Part shown: positions 34,365 to 42,187 of the stretch, in pieces
How the letters are laid out: each line of letters starts with the position of its first letter
Numbering within the stretch: position 1 is the stretch's first letter
Source: Nocardia aurantia
GTDB lineage: Bacteria; Actinomycetota; Actinomycetes; Mycobacteriales; Mycobacteriaceae
Assembly (NCBI RefSeq): GCF_009604425.1
Contig: NZ_WEGI01000010.1
Coordinates: forward strand, 310,001 to 374,000
Reading direction: 5' to 3'
Length of the DNA: 64,000 bases
Translations under genes and position numbers: made by a program
Notes under the pieces: model-generated
The model's database searches: none
The model's input: the letters and a program-made list of their open reading frames with translations, nothing else
What the model was told of the DNA's origin: nothing

Positions 34365-35144
34365 ATGGCCAGGACAACGAAGACGGCCGGCCAGCCGCGG
34401 CGGCAGCGCCGCGAACGCGGCTCGATCACGGCCGAGGAGATCGTCAACGGGGCCTACGCCCTCGCCGCCGAGGTCTCGGTGGAGAAGCTGAGCATGCCGG
34501 CCCTGGCCCGGCGTCTCGACGTCGGCGTCACCAGCATCTACTGGTACTTCCGCAGCAAGGAACAACTGCTGGAGGCGATGCGCGACCGGGCCCTCGCCCA
34601 GTACGAGATCGCGCTGCCGTTCACCGGCACCGGACCCTGGTACGAGCGGCTGCGCAGCCATTTCATGACGATGCGGGACCTGTTCCGCGACAACCCTGTC
34701 CTGTGCGATCTGCTGATCATGCACACCTCCGACTACGGGGCGGGCCCGAATCGCGTTGCCTACCAACGCCTCGAGGCCATCATCGCGTCGCTGGTCGACG
34801 CCGGTTTCACCCCCGAGGCCGCGCTGGAGACCTATTTCACGCTCTCCACGCACAGCCGGGGATTCGCGATGCTGCAGCGCCGCGGGGCACTCGACGCCGC
34901 CACCGCGACCACCCGGCCCGCGATCGACGAGCGGGACAGCCCGCACCTGGCCCGCCTGACCGGCGCCGGTTACAGCCTCGACCCGGTCCGGGACCGCACC
35001 TTCGAGCTCGGCCTGGACGCCCTGATCGAACGGGCGAAGCTGGTGCTGGCGGCCTCCGGCCAGCCCAGTTCGGTTGCCCGCGAAGGTGTTCGCGGGCCCC
35101 ATCCGGACGTTGACGGCCCCGCGGCGCACTGCTATGGTTCGTAA
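34365..35144 (+). CDS. TetR family transcriptional regulator
   Basis: A 259-residue repressor with an N-terminal basic tail and the helix-turn-helix VEKLSMPALARRLDVGVTSIYWYFRSKEQLLEAM; the C-terminal half is a TetR_C ligand domain. Its stop codon lies inside the operator at 35143-35162 that precedes the alcohol dehydrogenase gene, making it the prime candidate for binding this site and the similar sites at 44118, 48295 and 52940. Confidence 0.9.
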   Translation: MARTTKTAGQPRRQRRERGSITAEEIVNGAYALAAEVSVEKLSMPALARRLDVGVTSIYWYFRSKEQLLEAMRDRALAQYEIALPFTGTGPWYERLRSHFMTMRDLFRDNPVLCDLLIMHTSDYGAGPNRVAYQRLEAIIASLVDAGFTPEAALETYFTLSTHSRGFAMLQRRGALDAATATTRPAIDERDSPHLARLTGAGYSLDPVRDRTFELGLDALIERAKLVLAASGQPSSVAREGVRGPHPDVDGPAAHCYGS

Positions 35145-35167
35145 CCAACCAATTGGTGGGTTATAGG
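35143..35167 (+). promoter_or_regulatory. Operator A with -10 of the ADH-P450 operon
   Basis: AACCAACCAA/TTGGTGGGTT (35143-35162) is a 20-bp palindrome with one mismatch, directly followed by TATAGG (35162-35167) as a -10. It lies 41 bp before the alcohol dehydrogenase ATG. Confidence 0.65.
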
Positions 35168-35202
35168 ACGGCGGGGCCGGCTCGCCGGGAACCGGGACGA
35201 CC

Positions 35203-36324
35203 ATGCGTACTCACGCCGCAGTGCTGCGGGACCCCGCGGCCCCCTATTCCTTCGAGGACATCGAACTCGACGACCCGCGAGCCGACGAGGTGCTCGTCCG
35301 CGTCACCGGCGCCGGCATGTGCCACACCGACCTCATCCCGCGCCTGCTGCCGCCGGGAATCTTCCCGCTGCCCATGGTGACCGGGCACGAGGGCGCGGGC
35401 GTGGTGGAGGCCGTGGGCGCGGGCGTGACCACCGTGCGGCCGGGCGACCACGTGGTGCTCAGCTACGAATCCTGCGGCGCGTGCGCCCGCTGCCACACCG
35501 GTGAACCCTCCTACTGCCACCATTTCGACGTCGCGAACACCTCGGCCCGGCGGCTGGACGGCTCCGCGGGCGCGGTGTCGGCGAGCGGTGAGCAGATCGC
35601 GGCCCGCTGGTTCGCGCAGTCGAGTTTCGCCACGCACGCCCTCGCCACGGTCCGCAACATCGTGCGGGTGGACCCGGACCTTCCCCTGGAGTTGCTGGGC
35701 CCGTTGGGATGTGGCGTGCAGACCGGCGCCGGCGCGGTCCTGCTGTCGATGAACGTCCGCCCCGGCGACAGCATCGCCGTCTTCGGCGCGGGCGCGGTCG
35801 GACTGTCGGCCGTCATGGCCGCGGCCCTGGCCGGCGCCGCGCACATCGTCGCCGTCGACATCAACCCCGCGCGCCGGGAACTGGCGCTGGAACTCGGCGC
35901 GACCGCGGCCCTCGACGGCGCCGATCCCGGTGTGGCCGAGGCGATCAGGTCCCTGACCGGTGGCGGCGTGAACTACTCGTTCGAGACCACCGCCGTCCCC
36001 GCGGTGATCCTCACCGCGCTGAGCGTGCTGCAGGTGCGCGGCTTCTGCGGCCTGGTCGGCGTGGGCCTGGAGGAGATCACCCTGAGCCCCTACCTGCTCG
36101 GCGGCGGCCGCTCGATGTCCTACCTGCTCGAGGGCGGCGCCGTCCCGCAGGTCTTCATCCCGCGCCTGATCGACCTGTGGCAGCGCGGCCGCTTCCCCTT
36201 CGACACGCTGATCCGCACCTATCCTTTCGAGGACATCGACAAGGCCGAAGCGGACGCGCGCGCCGGCACGACCGTCAAACCGGTCCTGCTGACCGACCAC
36301 CGACCCCAGGGAGTGCATCCGTGA
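35203..36324 (+). CDS. Zinc-dependent alcohol dehydrogenase
   Basis: A 373-residue medium-chain dehydrogenase (NAD-dependent, aryl/benzyl-alcohol type layout). Catalytic zinc ligands are in GMCHTDL, GHEGAGVVE and LGCGVQTGAG; the four-Cys structural zinc loop is ESCGACARCHTGEPSYC. The cofactor motif is FGAGAVGLSAVMAA. Its stop overlaps the P450 start (GTGA), so alcohol oxidation and P450 hydroxylation are probably successive steps. Confidence 0.92.
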   Translation: MRTHAAVLRDPAAPYSFEDIELDDPRADEVLVRVTGAGMCHTDLIPRLLPPGIFPLPMVTGHEGAGVVEAVGAGVTTVRPGDHVVLSYESCGACARCHTGEPSYCHHFDVANTSARRLDGSAGAVSASGEQIAARWFAQSSFATHALATVRNIVRVDPDLPLELLGPLGCGVQTGAGAVLLSMNVRPGDSIAVFGAGAVGLSAVMAAALAGAAHIVAVDINPARRELALELGATAALDGADPGVAEAIRSLTGGGVNYSFETTAVPAVILTALSVLQVRGFCGLVGVGLEEITLSPYLLGGGRSMSYLLEGGAVPQVFIPRLIDLWQRGRFPFDTLIRTYPFEDIDKAEADARAGTTVKPVLLTDHRPQGVHP

Positions 36325-37568
36325 CCACCGCGACCCGGCCCGAACACGACGTGGACATCTCCTCGAAGGCGTTCTGGGACAAGCCTTTCGACGAACGCGA
36401 ACGCAGCTTCGCGCGCCTGCGCGCCGAACCCGGCCCCACCTGGCACCCCCCGCTGCCCGCCGACTTCCCGTACACCGAGGCGGGTTTCTGGGCCGCGACC
36501 ACCCATCAGGACATCGTCCACGTCAGCAAACATCCCGAACTGTTCTCCTCCGCCGAGGGCGTCGCCGTGAGCCCCATGCCCAAGGAGCCGCAGATCGCGA
36601 TGTCGTTCTTCCTGACCATGGACCCGCCGGAACACACCATCTTCCGGAAGCTGATCAGCGCCGCGTTCACCCCCCGCCAGGTCAACCGGATCCAGCACCA
36701 GATCGAACGCAACGCGAAGGACATCGTCGACACCCTGGTCGGCGCCGGCGAGGTCGATTTCGTCACGGCCTGTTCCAGCCTGCTCCCGATGTACACGGTC
36801 TCGGACATGATCGGCATCGCCCCCGCCGACCGCGAACCGGTCCGGCAGGCCGCCGAAACCCTGTTCGGCGCGGGCGAAGAGGCGATCAGCACCGACCAGG
36901 ACACCCTGACGGTCATGATCGCCCAGGTGGAACTGCTCCGCAACGCCGCCATCGAGATCGCCGAGGCCCGCCGCCGCAGGCCCGAAGAAGACCTGATGAC
37001 CAACATCGTGCAGGCGGAGGTCGACGGTCATCGCCTGACCAACGATCAGATCGGCGCCTTCATGATCCTGCTCTCCTCCGCGGGCAACGACACCACCAAA
37101 CAGACCACCTCCCACGCCATGCTCGCCCTGGACCGGAACCGGGACCAGCGCGACCGCCTCCTCGCCGACTGGGACACCCGAATCGGCCCCGCCGTGGACG
37201 AATTCGTCCGCTGGTCCACCCCCGTTATGGACTTCTCCCGAACCGCCGTGACCGACACCGAGATTCGCGGCTCGAAGATCCGAGCCGGCGACAAGGTCGC
37301 CCTGTTCTACTGCTCCGGCAACCGCGACGCCGCCGTCTTCGACCGCCCCGGCACCTTCGACATCACCCGAAACCCCAACCCCCACCTCGGTTTCGGCGGC
37401 GGCGGCGTCCACTACTGCCTCGGCAGCCACGTGGCCAAGACCCAACTGAGAACCCTCTTCCACGAACTCCTCACCCGCACCCCGAACGTCGAGATCGGCG
37501 CCCCCACCTGGCTCCGCAACACCTTCGTCCACGGCATCAAACACCTCCCGGCCAACTTCCCCAGGTGA
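36321..37568 (+). CDS. Cytochrome P450
   Basis: A 415-residue P450. I-helix SSAGNDTTKQ, ExxR in DEFVRW and the haem loop FGGGGVHYCLGSHVAK are intact; the GGGG form of the haem loop is typical of the CYP124/125/142-like clans that hydroxylate lipids and sterol side chains. GTG start overlaps the dehydrogenase stop. Confidence 0.92.
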   Translation: MTTATRPEHDVDISSKAFWDKPFDERERSFARLRAEPGPTWHPPLPADFPYTEAGFWAATTHQDIVHVSKHPELFSSAEGVAVSPMPKEPQIAMSFFLTMDPPEHTIFRKLISAAFTPRQVNRIQHQIERNAKDIVDTLVGAGEVDFVTACSSLLPMYTVSDMIGIAPADREPVRQAAETLFGAGEEAISTDQDTLTVMIAQVELLRNAAIEIAEARRRRPEEDLMTNIVQAEVDGHRLTNDQIGAFMILLSSAGNDTTKQTTSHAMLALDRNRDQRDRLLADWDTRIGPAVDEFVRWSTPVMDFSRTAVTDTEIRGSKIRAGDKVALFYCSGNRDAAVFDRPGTFDITRNPNPHLGFGGGGVHYCLGSHVAKTQLRTLFHELLTRTPNVEIGAPTWLRNTFVHGIKHLPANFPR

Positions 37569-37657
37569 TATCTGCCGATACCGTTGCGCGACAGCCGATC
37601 CACCGGTGTGTGCACTAAGACCTGGAGACCGGCATCCGGCACTGTTGTGCTGAAGCG

Positions 37658-38158
37658 ATGAAATTCAGGATATTCGGGACACGACGACTCGCGCCGGCAG
37701 ACGACCTCGCTGCCGCATTGCGGACCATCTCCGAGATCAACCGCATCATCATGGCGGCCGACGCGAAGGTGGGCCTGCTGCTGACCGTCAACGGATTCGT
37801 GCTGACGGGCCTGATCTCGACCCCCCGGGCTCGAGCGACCGTACCGGCCACTGCGATGACCGCCGTCCTGGAAGTCGTCCTGCTGGTCTGCATGGTGTAC
37901 CTCGCCGCCACCCTGTGGCCGAACCTGCGCGGCGCCGGACCTGGCAACTGGTTCGGCTTTCCGAGCCTGCCCCCGGAGATTCTCCGCCGCCCGGTGGTGC
38001 CGGCCCTCGCCGACGACGCCTGGAGGCAGGCGGCGCTGCTGGCCGGAATCGCACGCCGCAAGTACCGTCGCTTCGCCGTCGCGCTGCGCTGGAGCGCGGC
38101 GAGTGTGGTGCTGTTCCTCGTGTGGTTCCCGGCATCCCTGCTGATCCCCGGTCGGTGA
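37658..38158 (+). CDS. PycTM-like (DUF5706-type) membrane effector candidate
   Basis: A 166-residue membrane protein with helices near 38-56, 68-88 and 141-163. The amphipathic lead ALRTISEINRIIMAADAKVG followed by LLLTVNGFVL matches the Pycsar effector PycTM pattern, where AD-K-G residues precede the first helix. PycTM proteins damage the membrane when their cyclic nucleotide is made. It faces the cyclase operon tail-to-tail with 57 bp between stops. Weak ribosome site. Family call is moderate. Confidence 0.55.
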   Translation: MKFRIFGTRRLAPADDLAAALRTISEINRIIMAADAKVGLLLTVNGFVLTGLISTPRARATVPATAMTAVLEVVLLVCMVYLAATLWPNLRGAGPGNWFGFPSLPPEILRRPVVPALADDAWRQAALLAGIARRKYRRFAVALRWSAASVVLFLVWFPASLLIPGR

Positions 38159-38215
38159 ACGAGCGGCTGCGACTCGAAATCGAGAGTCGCAGCCGCGGTT
38201 CGGACTCGACCGGGT

Positions 38216-39280
38216 TCAGGCCGGATCGTCGGAATCGTCATCCGCATCGTCGGATTCGTCCGCGTCCGATACGGGGTTCGACCCGGTGAGTTGCCTCGCC
38301 GGCTCCGGCGTCGGAGCTCCGAGCGGAGGATGCTTGACCTGTTTCTGGATCACCGCGCTCACCCCGGCCATGAGTGGCGCTACATCGCGCTTGTTGTAGA
38401 GACGCTGGCCCAGCAGTGCTTCCACGATTCCCTTCGCGGTATCCAGATCCACCTTCCGCTCGGTCATCACCATCTGTATCACGTCGTCGACATCGGTGCG
38501 GCCGGACGCCAGCCGAAGCGCGAGGAGCATCTCGATACCGCCGTCCTGGAGAGTTTTCGCGTAATGAGCGATTCCCGCTTGTTCGAGTTCGAGGCGGTTC
38601 CGCTCGGCGAGCGCGGCGAGTTCGTGCTCGAATCTCGCGCTCTGGCTGGCGAGGCCGTGCTCGGCCTCGTTCTCCTGCATGGTGAGTCGCACCGCGTTCA
38701 ACTGTGCCCGGTTCTCCGCGGCACGGTGTTCCGCGGCCCGCGCGTCGAAGATGCGCTGTTTGAGATGGCCGAACGTGTCCGGCTCCGGCCGCAGCCTGAC
38801 CTTGCAGTTGAGCAGCGCTGCCCCGCAGGGCAATTCGACCGGACGTACCACGAAGGTGTTGTTGACGTGTTCCTCCGCCTCCGTGAAGCGGGCGGCTTCG
38901 AACCTGCGGCTCCGTACTCGCAGTTCGTGTTCGACGAATGGCCGGTAGATGTTCTCGCCGTTCACAACCCGATCCTGCACGGCTTGCACCGGGTTCACGA
39001 TCCGCCACGACAGATCGACGTCGGCGAGGAAGTTGAGCACACCCTCCGCGGCCGGCAACTCCAACCGGAGTGACGCGTGATGTATCGAGGTGTCGACCCA
39101 GTACACCCCGGTGGGGAGATTGATGAAGGTGGTGGGTCGTCGATCGATGGGCCGCAGTTCGCCGGCGGCGTCCATGGTCACGGTGACCCAGTGCCCGCCC
39201 GACACCGGCCGGAACTTCCACCAGTCGGCCCAGGTCATACGCGCATATTGGAGCAGGTCGGATCGACCGTTCGCGCTCAT
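38216..39280 (-). CDS. SPFH/prohibitin-like coiled-coil protein
   Basis: A 354-residue protein without membrane helices. Residues ~60-165 look like an SPFH domain (GVLNFLADVDLSWRIVNPVQAV, then PFVEHELRVRSRRFE), followed by a long Ala/Glu/Arg coiled coil (~190-255), a helical part and an acidic tail (DADESDDADDDSDD). Its start overlaps the STAND ATPase stop (ATGA). SPFH proteins form oligomeric scaffolds; here it may organise the signalling complex. Last gene of the cyclase operon. Confidence 0.65.
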   Translation of the reverse strand: MSANGRSDLLQYARMTWADWWKFRPVSGGHWVTVTMDAAGELRPIDRRPTTFINLPTGVYWVDTSIHHASLRLELPAAEGVLNFLADVDLSWRIVNPVQAVQDRVVNGENIYRPFVEHELRVRSRRFEAARFTEAEEHVNNTFVVRPVELPCGAALLNCKVRLRPEPDTFGHLKQRIFDARAAEHRAAENRAQLNAVRLTMQENEAEHGLASQSARFEHELAALAERNRLELEQAGIAHYAKTLQDGGIEMLLALRLASGRTDVDDVIQMVMTERKVDLDTAKGIVEALLGQRLYNKRDVAPLMAGVSAVIQKQVKHPPLGAPTPEPARQLTGSNPVSDADESDDADDDSDDPA

Positions 39281-41421
39281 GCGGATTTCTCCTTCGCAGC
39301 AATCGTTTCGAGCAGTTCCGCGACGGCCCGCCGTGGCCCGCGTGGTTCGTCGGCCCATGCGGACAGGTGGTAGGGCAGCGTTTCCGGGTCGTCGATGGCA
39401 GTTCCGAGATCGATCAGGAGACTGCCCAGCGGCCCGCACAGCCCATGGTCCCGCTCGGCGATCCCGACCCACCGGCGGATCTCGTCGTAGGCCGCGGGCA
39501 TGTGAACCGGGGCAGTCAACAGGCGAGCGAAAAGGGTGACGACCGTTTCGCGGTGGGCGGTGGCCTCGGCGAGCCAGACCGGCAACGGCCATGTTGCGGT
39601 GCTGTGCGGCGTGTCGATGCCCTTGTATCGGCTCAGATCGAGGGTGCATCGAAAGCCGGTGTCGCGCAACAAGTATTTGTCGGATCGGGTCCAGCTCTCG
39701 AGTTCGCGCAGGGCGCGTTCGGTCAGGCCCGGTGACCAGAACAGCTGAACCAGACTGTAGGAGGCAGCCTGGCGCAGCGACGCCTCGGTGCTGCGAGCCG
39801 CCCGGCGCAGCAAGGTGATGGAGCGATCCGGCATCGTCTGACCGATCGCGGTCCCCAGCGCCTCGGTCGCTGCCGTCCGGAGCGGCAGCGGCTGGTCCCG
39901 GCCCATCCAGGCTCTGATCATGTTCAGGATCGGCGGCGCGAGTTCCGGCCGGAGACAGGGAAGCTGCAGTGCGCCGATCGCCGCGAACCGCTCGTGCCGA
40001 TTTCCGCTGAGAGCCCACGGTTCGATCAGCAGTTCGCGAGCGCGCTCGAATTCGGAGGCCGACAGCAGGCCCACGGCAACCCCGGCGTGCGCGCACACGG
40101 CGAGATCGGGACTTCCACCGAACTCGCGCAACCATTCTCGGATTGGATGGTGCGCGGCATGGTATTCCCGCCACACGTAGTCGAGAACTCGTTCAGGGTA
40201 CCGCTCATCGAGGAACCGCACCGCTCGCGCCGGGATCCGGCCGTAGTCGGTTTCCTCGTCGGCCGTGAACGATTCGGCCCGTGCGGAATCGAGCAGCCGG
40301 CTGATCGGCGACCCGAAGATCGATCGCGAGCGCTTCTTCTCGTCGGGTTCCTCCGCGTGCCCGACAAACTCGTGCAACGTGCGGCCCGCGGCGGACACGA
40401 AGTTCAGCGGCATTCGGTGGAACACCGCGACGGCGATAACGAAAGCTCGTGTCTCCGTGTCGAGTTCGTTGTCGAACCAGTCTCGGAAGCGATCGTCGTC
40501 CGCCGCGGAGTGCCGTTCGACGACATCCGCCAGAACGGCCCTGCCCGCGGACACCTCGGCCAGTTCTGCGGCGAGCAGGACGAGAGCGCGAGCCGGCGGC
40601 CGGATCTGGGCCATGCCGGCCAGCAGTTGCCGTACGGCGGGATCCGACAGCAGTTCCGTCGATTCTTCGTGCAGGTGAGCGCCGACCACACGAATCGCGT
40701 CGGCCGGCTCGCCACCGTCGAGCACGAATCGGCCGATTTCGGCGGGCAATTCCGTGGTGTCGTCCAGCACGACGACCATCCGGCAATCCCGTGCGGCCAG
40801 CGTGTGGCTCAGCTGTTCGAGGTGATAGGAGCTGGATCGCAGCATCTGCGCGGCGCCCGATGATTCCAGCAGATATCCGAGATCCGGGGTGAGCTCGATG
40901 TCGAGCGAACGCAACTGTACGTCGGGATTGAGTTTGTGTACGCCCGCTCCGGATTCCCGGTCCAGTGCGCGCAGTGCCGTTGCCGTTCGTCCCCAGCCGG
41001 ACGGCGCTCGCAGCAGAACCAGTGATTCGGTGCGCAGCCGGTGGCACATCTGCTCGAACACCGCCGGTGCGGCGAACGTGCCCGCGAGCTGTGCGAGCAG
41101 CCCGGTGGAGACCGCACCGCTGGGGACGATGCGTCGTCCCGGGGCCCCGGCCAGATGGTCGCGGCCCACAAGGGTCCCGACCGTCGCATCGCCGAGAATG
41201 ATGTTGTTGGCTCGGACGATGCCCCCGGAACCGACCAGGCGGCCCCGCATGGAGCCGATCGCGTCGGAAAGCAGATCGGCGGCGACGAGGGATTCCTGCA
41301 GCAGATCCCCGTCCGCGCCGGCCTCCCCGGCGGTCGCGAGTCCCGGGCCGGGGATGCTGCCGGTCGGCGCAACGCCGACAGGAGCGTCCCCGGCCGGATG
41401 CTCGGCGTGCGGTTCGCTCAT
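39277..41421 (-). CDS. STAND-like P-loop ATPase with amyloid-type N-terminal motif
   Basis: A 714-residue protein. After a disordered, Gly/Pro/Ala-rich lead, residues 71-92 carry the N-x-I-x-G-D...G-R-D motif that is shared with the cyclase. The nucleotide site is APSGWGRTA (139-147), with Arg in place of the usual Walker lysine, and a Walker B RMVVVLDDT (214-222). The C-terminal half (~380-700) is helical, HEAT/TPR-like (ASLRQAASYSLVQLF). Start overlaps cyclase stop (ATGA). Likely the sensor of the locus; the altered P-loop leaves ATP hydrolysis uncertain. Confidence 0.7.
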   Translation of the reverse strand: MSEPHAEHPAGDAPVGVAPTGSIPGPGLATAGEAGADGDLLQESLVAADLLSDAIGSMRGRLVGSGGIVRANNIILGDATVGTLVGRDHLAGAPGRRIVPSGAVSTGLLAQLAGTFAAPAVFEQMCHRLRTESLVLLRAPSGWGRTATALRALDRESGAGVHKLNPDVQLRSLDIELTPDLGYLLESSGAAQMLRSSSYHLEQLSHTLAARDCRMVVVLDDTTELPAEIGRFVLDGGEPADAIRVVGAHLHEESTELLSDPAVRQLLAGMAQIRPPARALVLLAAELAEVSAGRAVLADVVERHSAADDDRFRDWFDNELDTETRAFVIAVAVFHRMPLNFVSAAGRTLHEFVGHAEEPDEKKRSRSIFGSPISRLLDSARAESFTADEETDYGRIPARAVRFLDERYPERVLDYVWREYHAAHHPIREWLREFGGSPDLAVCAHAGVAVGLLSASEFERARELLIEPWALSGNRHERFAAIGALQLPCLRPELAPPILNMIRAWMGRDQPLPLRTAATEALGTAIGQTMPDRSITLLRRAARSTEASLRQAASYSLVQLFWSPGLTERALRELESWTRSDKYLLRDTGFRCTLDLSRYKGIDTPHSTATWPLPVWLAEATAHRETVVTLFARLLTAPVHMPAAYDEIRRWVGIAERDHGLCGPLGSLLIDLGTAIDDPETLPYHLSAWADEPRGPRRAVAELLETIAAKEKSA

Positions 41422-42149
41422 ACCTGTCCGCCCACATTGTCGCGGCCGATGATCGTGCGGGCCCGGACATCGCCGACGATCAGGTTGTACGCATTGACGT
41501 CGTCGCGCGCATGCTTCGGCCTGTCGGTGTGATCATCCACCGGCACAACGGTCTTCGATTTGTCGGTGGGAATCGGCGGATTCGGGTACCCCGGCACCCG
41601 AATCCAGATCCGCACCGATCCTTCGGTCGTGGCGATGAGTGCGTCGCGGTATTCGGCCGGTGTGACCGTGGCACGGTAGCCGTGACGAATCACGTTCTGG
41701 TACACCGTATCCGAGACCGCCAGTGCGCCGTCGGCCCGCGCGGCGTTCTTCAGGGTCTGCTTCAGTGTCCGGGCGTCGTTCATCCGGAACGTGGCGGTCA
41801 ACGCGTCACTGAACGGGCCGTTCTCGTCCCGGCCGACGTACCCTTCGTGGACGGCCACCCGCACGCGCATCCAGTCCAGCGGCCCGACATCGTTGTTGTA
41901 CCGGCGGACGGCGGCGAACAGATCCCCGATGATTCCGTCGAGAACATCCAGGACCGGCAGCGTGAAGATCAGCATGACGCCGTCGCCGCGATCGCCGTCG
42001 CGCGGGGGCGTGACGACCTCGGCGGACGGCAGCGAGTCGTGCAGGACCCGGTACAGCGCAGACCGTAGCTCACCGAGTTGCACATTGTTCCGCGTGCTGG
42101 AGCCCTCCACGTCCACGATGACGATGGTTCGGTACACGGTTTCGGTCAT
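41418..42149 (-). CDS. Class III nucleotide cyclase-like protein with C-terminal signalling motif
   Basis: A 243-residue protein. The cyclase metal ligands are present: Asp13 in IVIVDVEGSS and Asp56 in DRGDGVMLIF; GPFSDALTATFRMND and ALAVSDTVY match later cyclase strands. The last 25 residues form a separate motif (AYNLIVGD, then GRDNVGG, 220-241) after a Pro-rich linker. GAAGGAAA precedes the ATG. It lies 38 bp after a Crp/Fnr gene and overlaps the ATPase gene. Which nucleotide it cyclises cannot be read; Pycsar cyclases make cCMP or cUMP. Confidence 0.7.
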   Translation of the reverse strand: MTETVYRTIVIVDVEGSSTRNNVQLGELRSALYRVLHDSLPSAEVVTPPRDGDRGDGVMLIFTLPVLDVLDGIIGDLFAAVRRYNNDVGPLDWMRVRVAVHEGYVGRDENGPFSDALTATFRMNDARTLKQTLKNAARADGALAVSDTVYQNVIRHGYRATVTPAEYRDALIATTEGSVRIWIRVPGYPNPPIPTDKSKTVVPVDDHTDRPKHARDDVNAYNLIVGDVRARTIIGRDNVGGQV

Positions 42150-42187
42150 GGTTTTCCTTCGCGACGTTGTGACTTGCGACGACAGGT

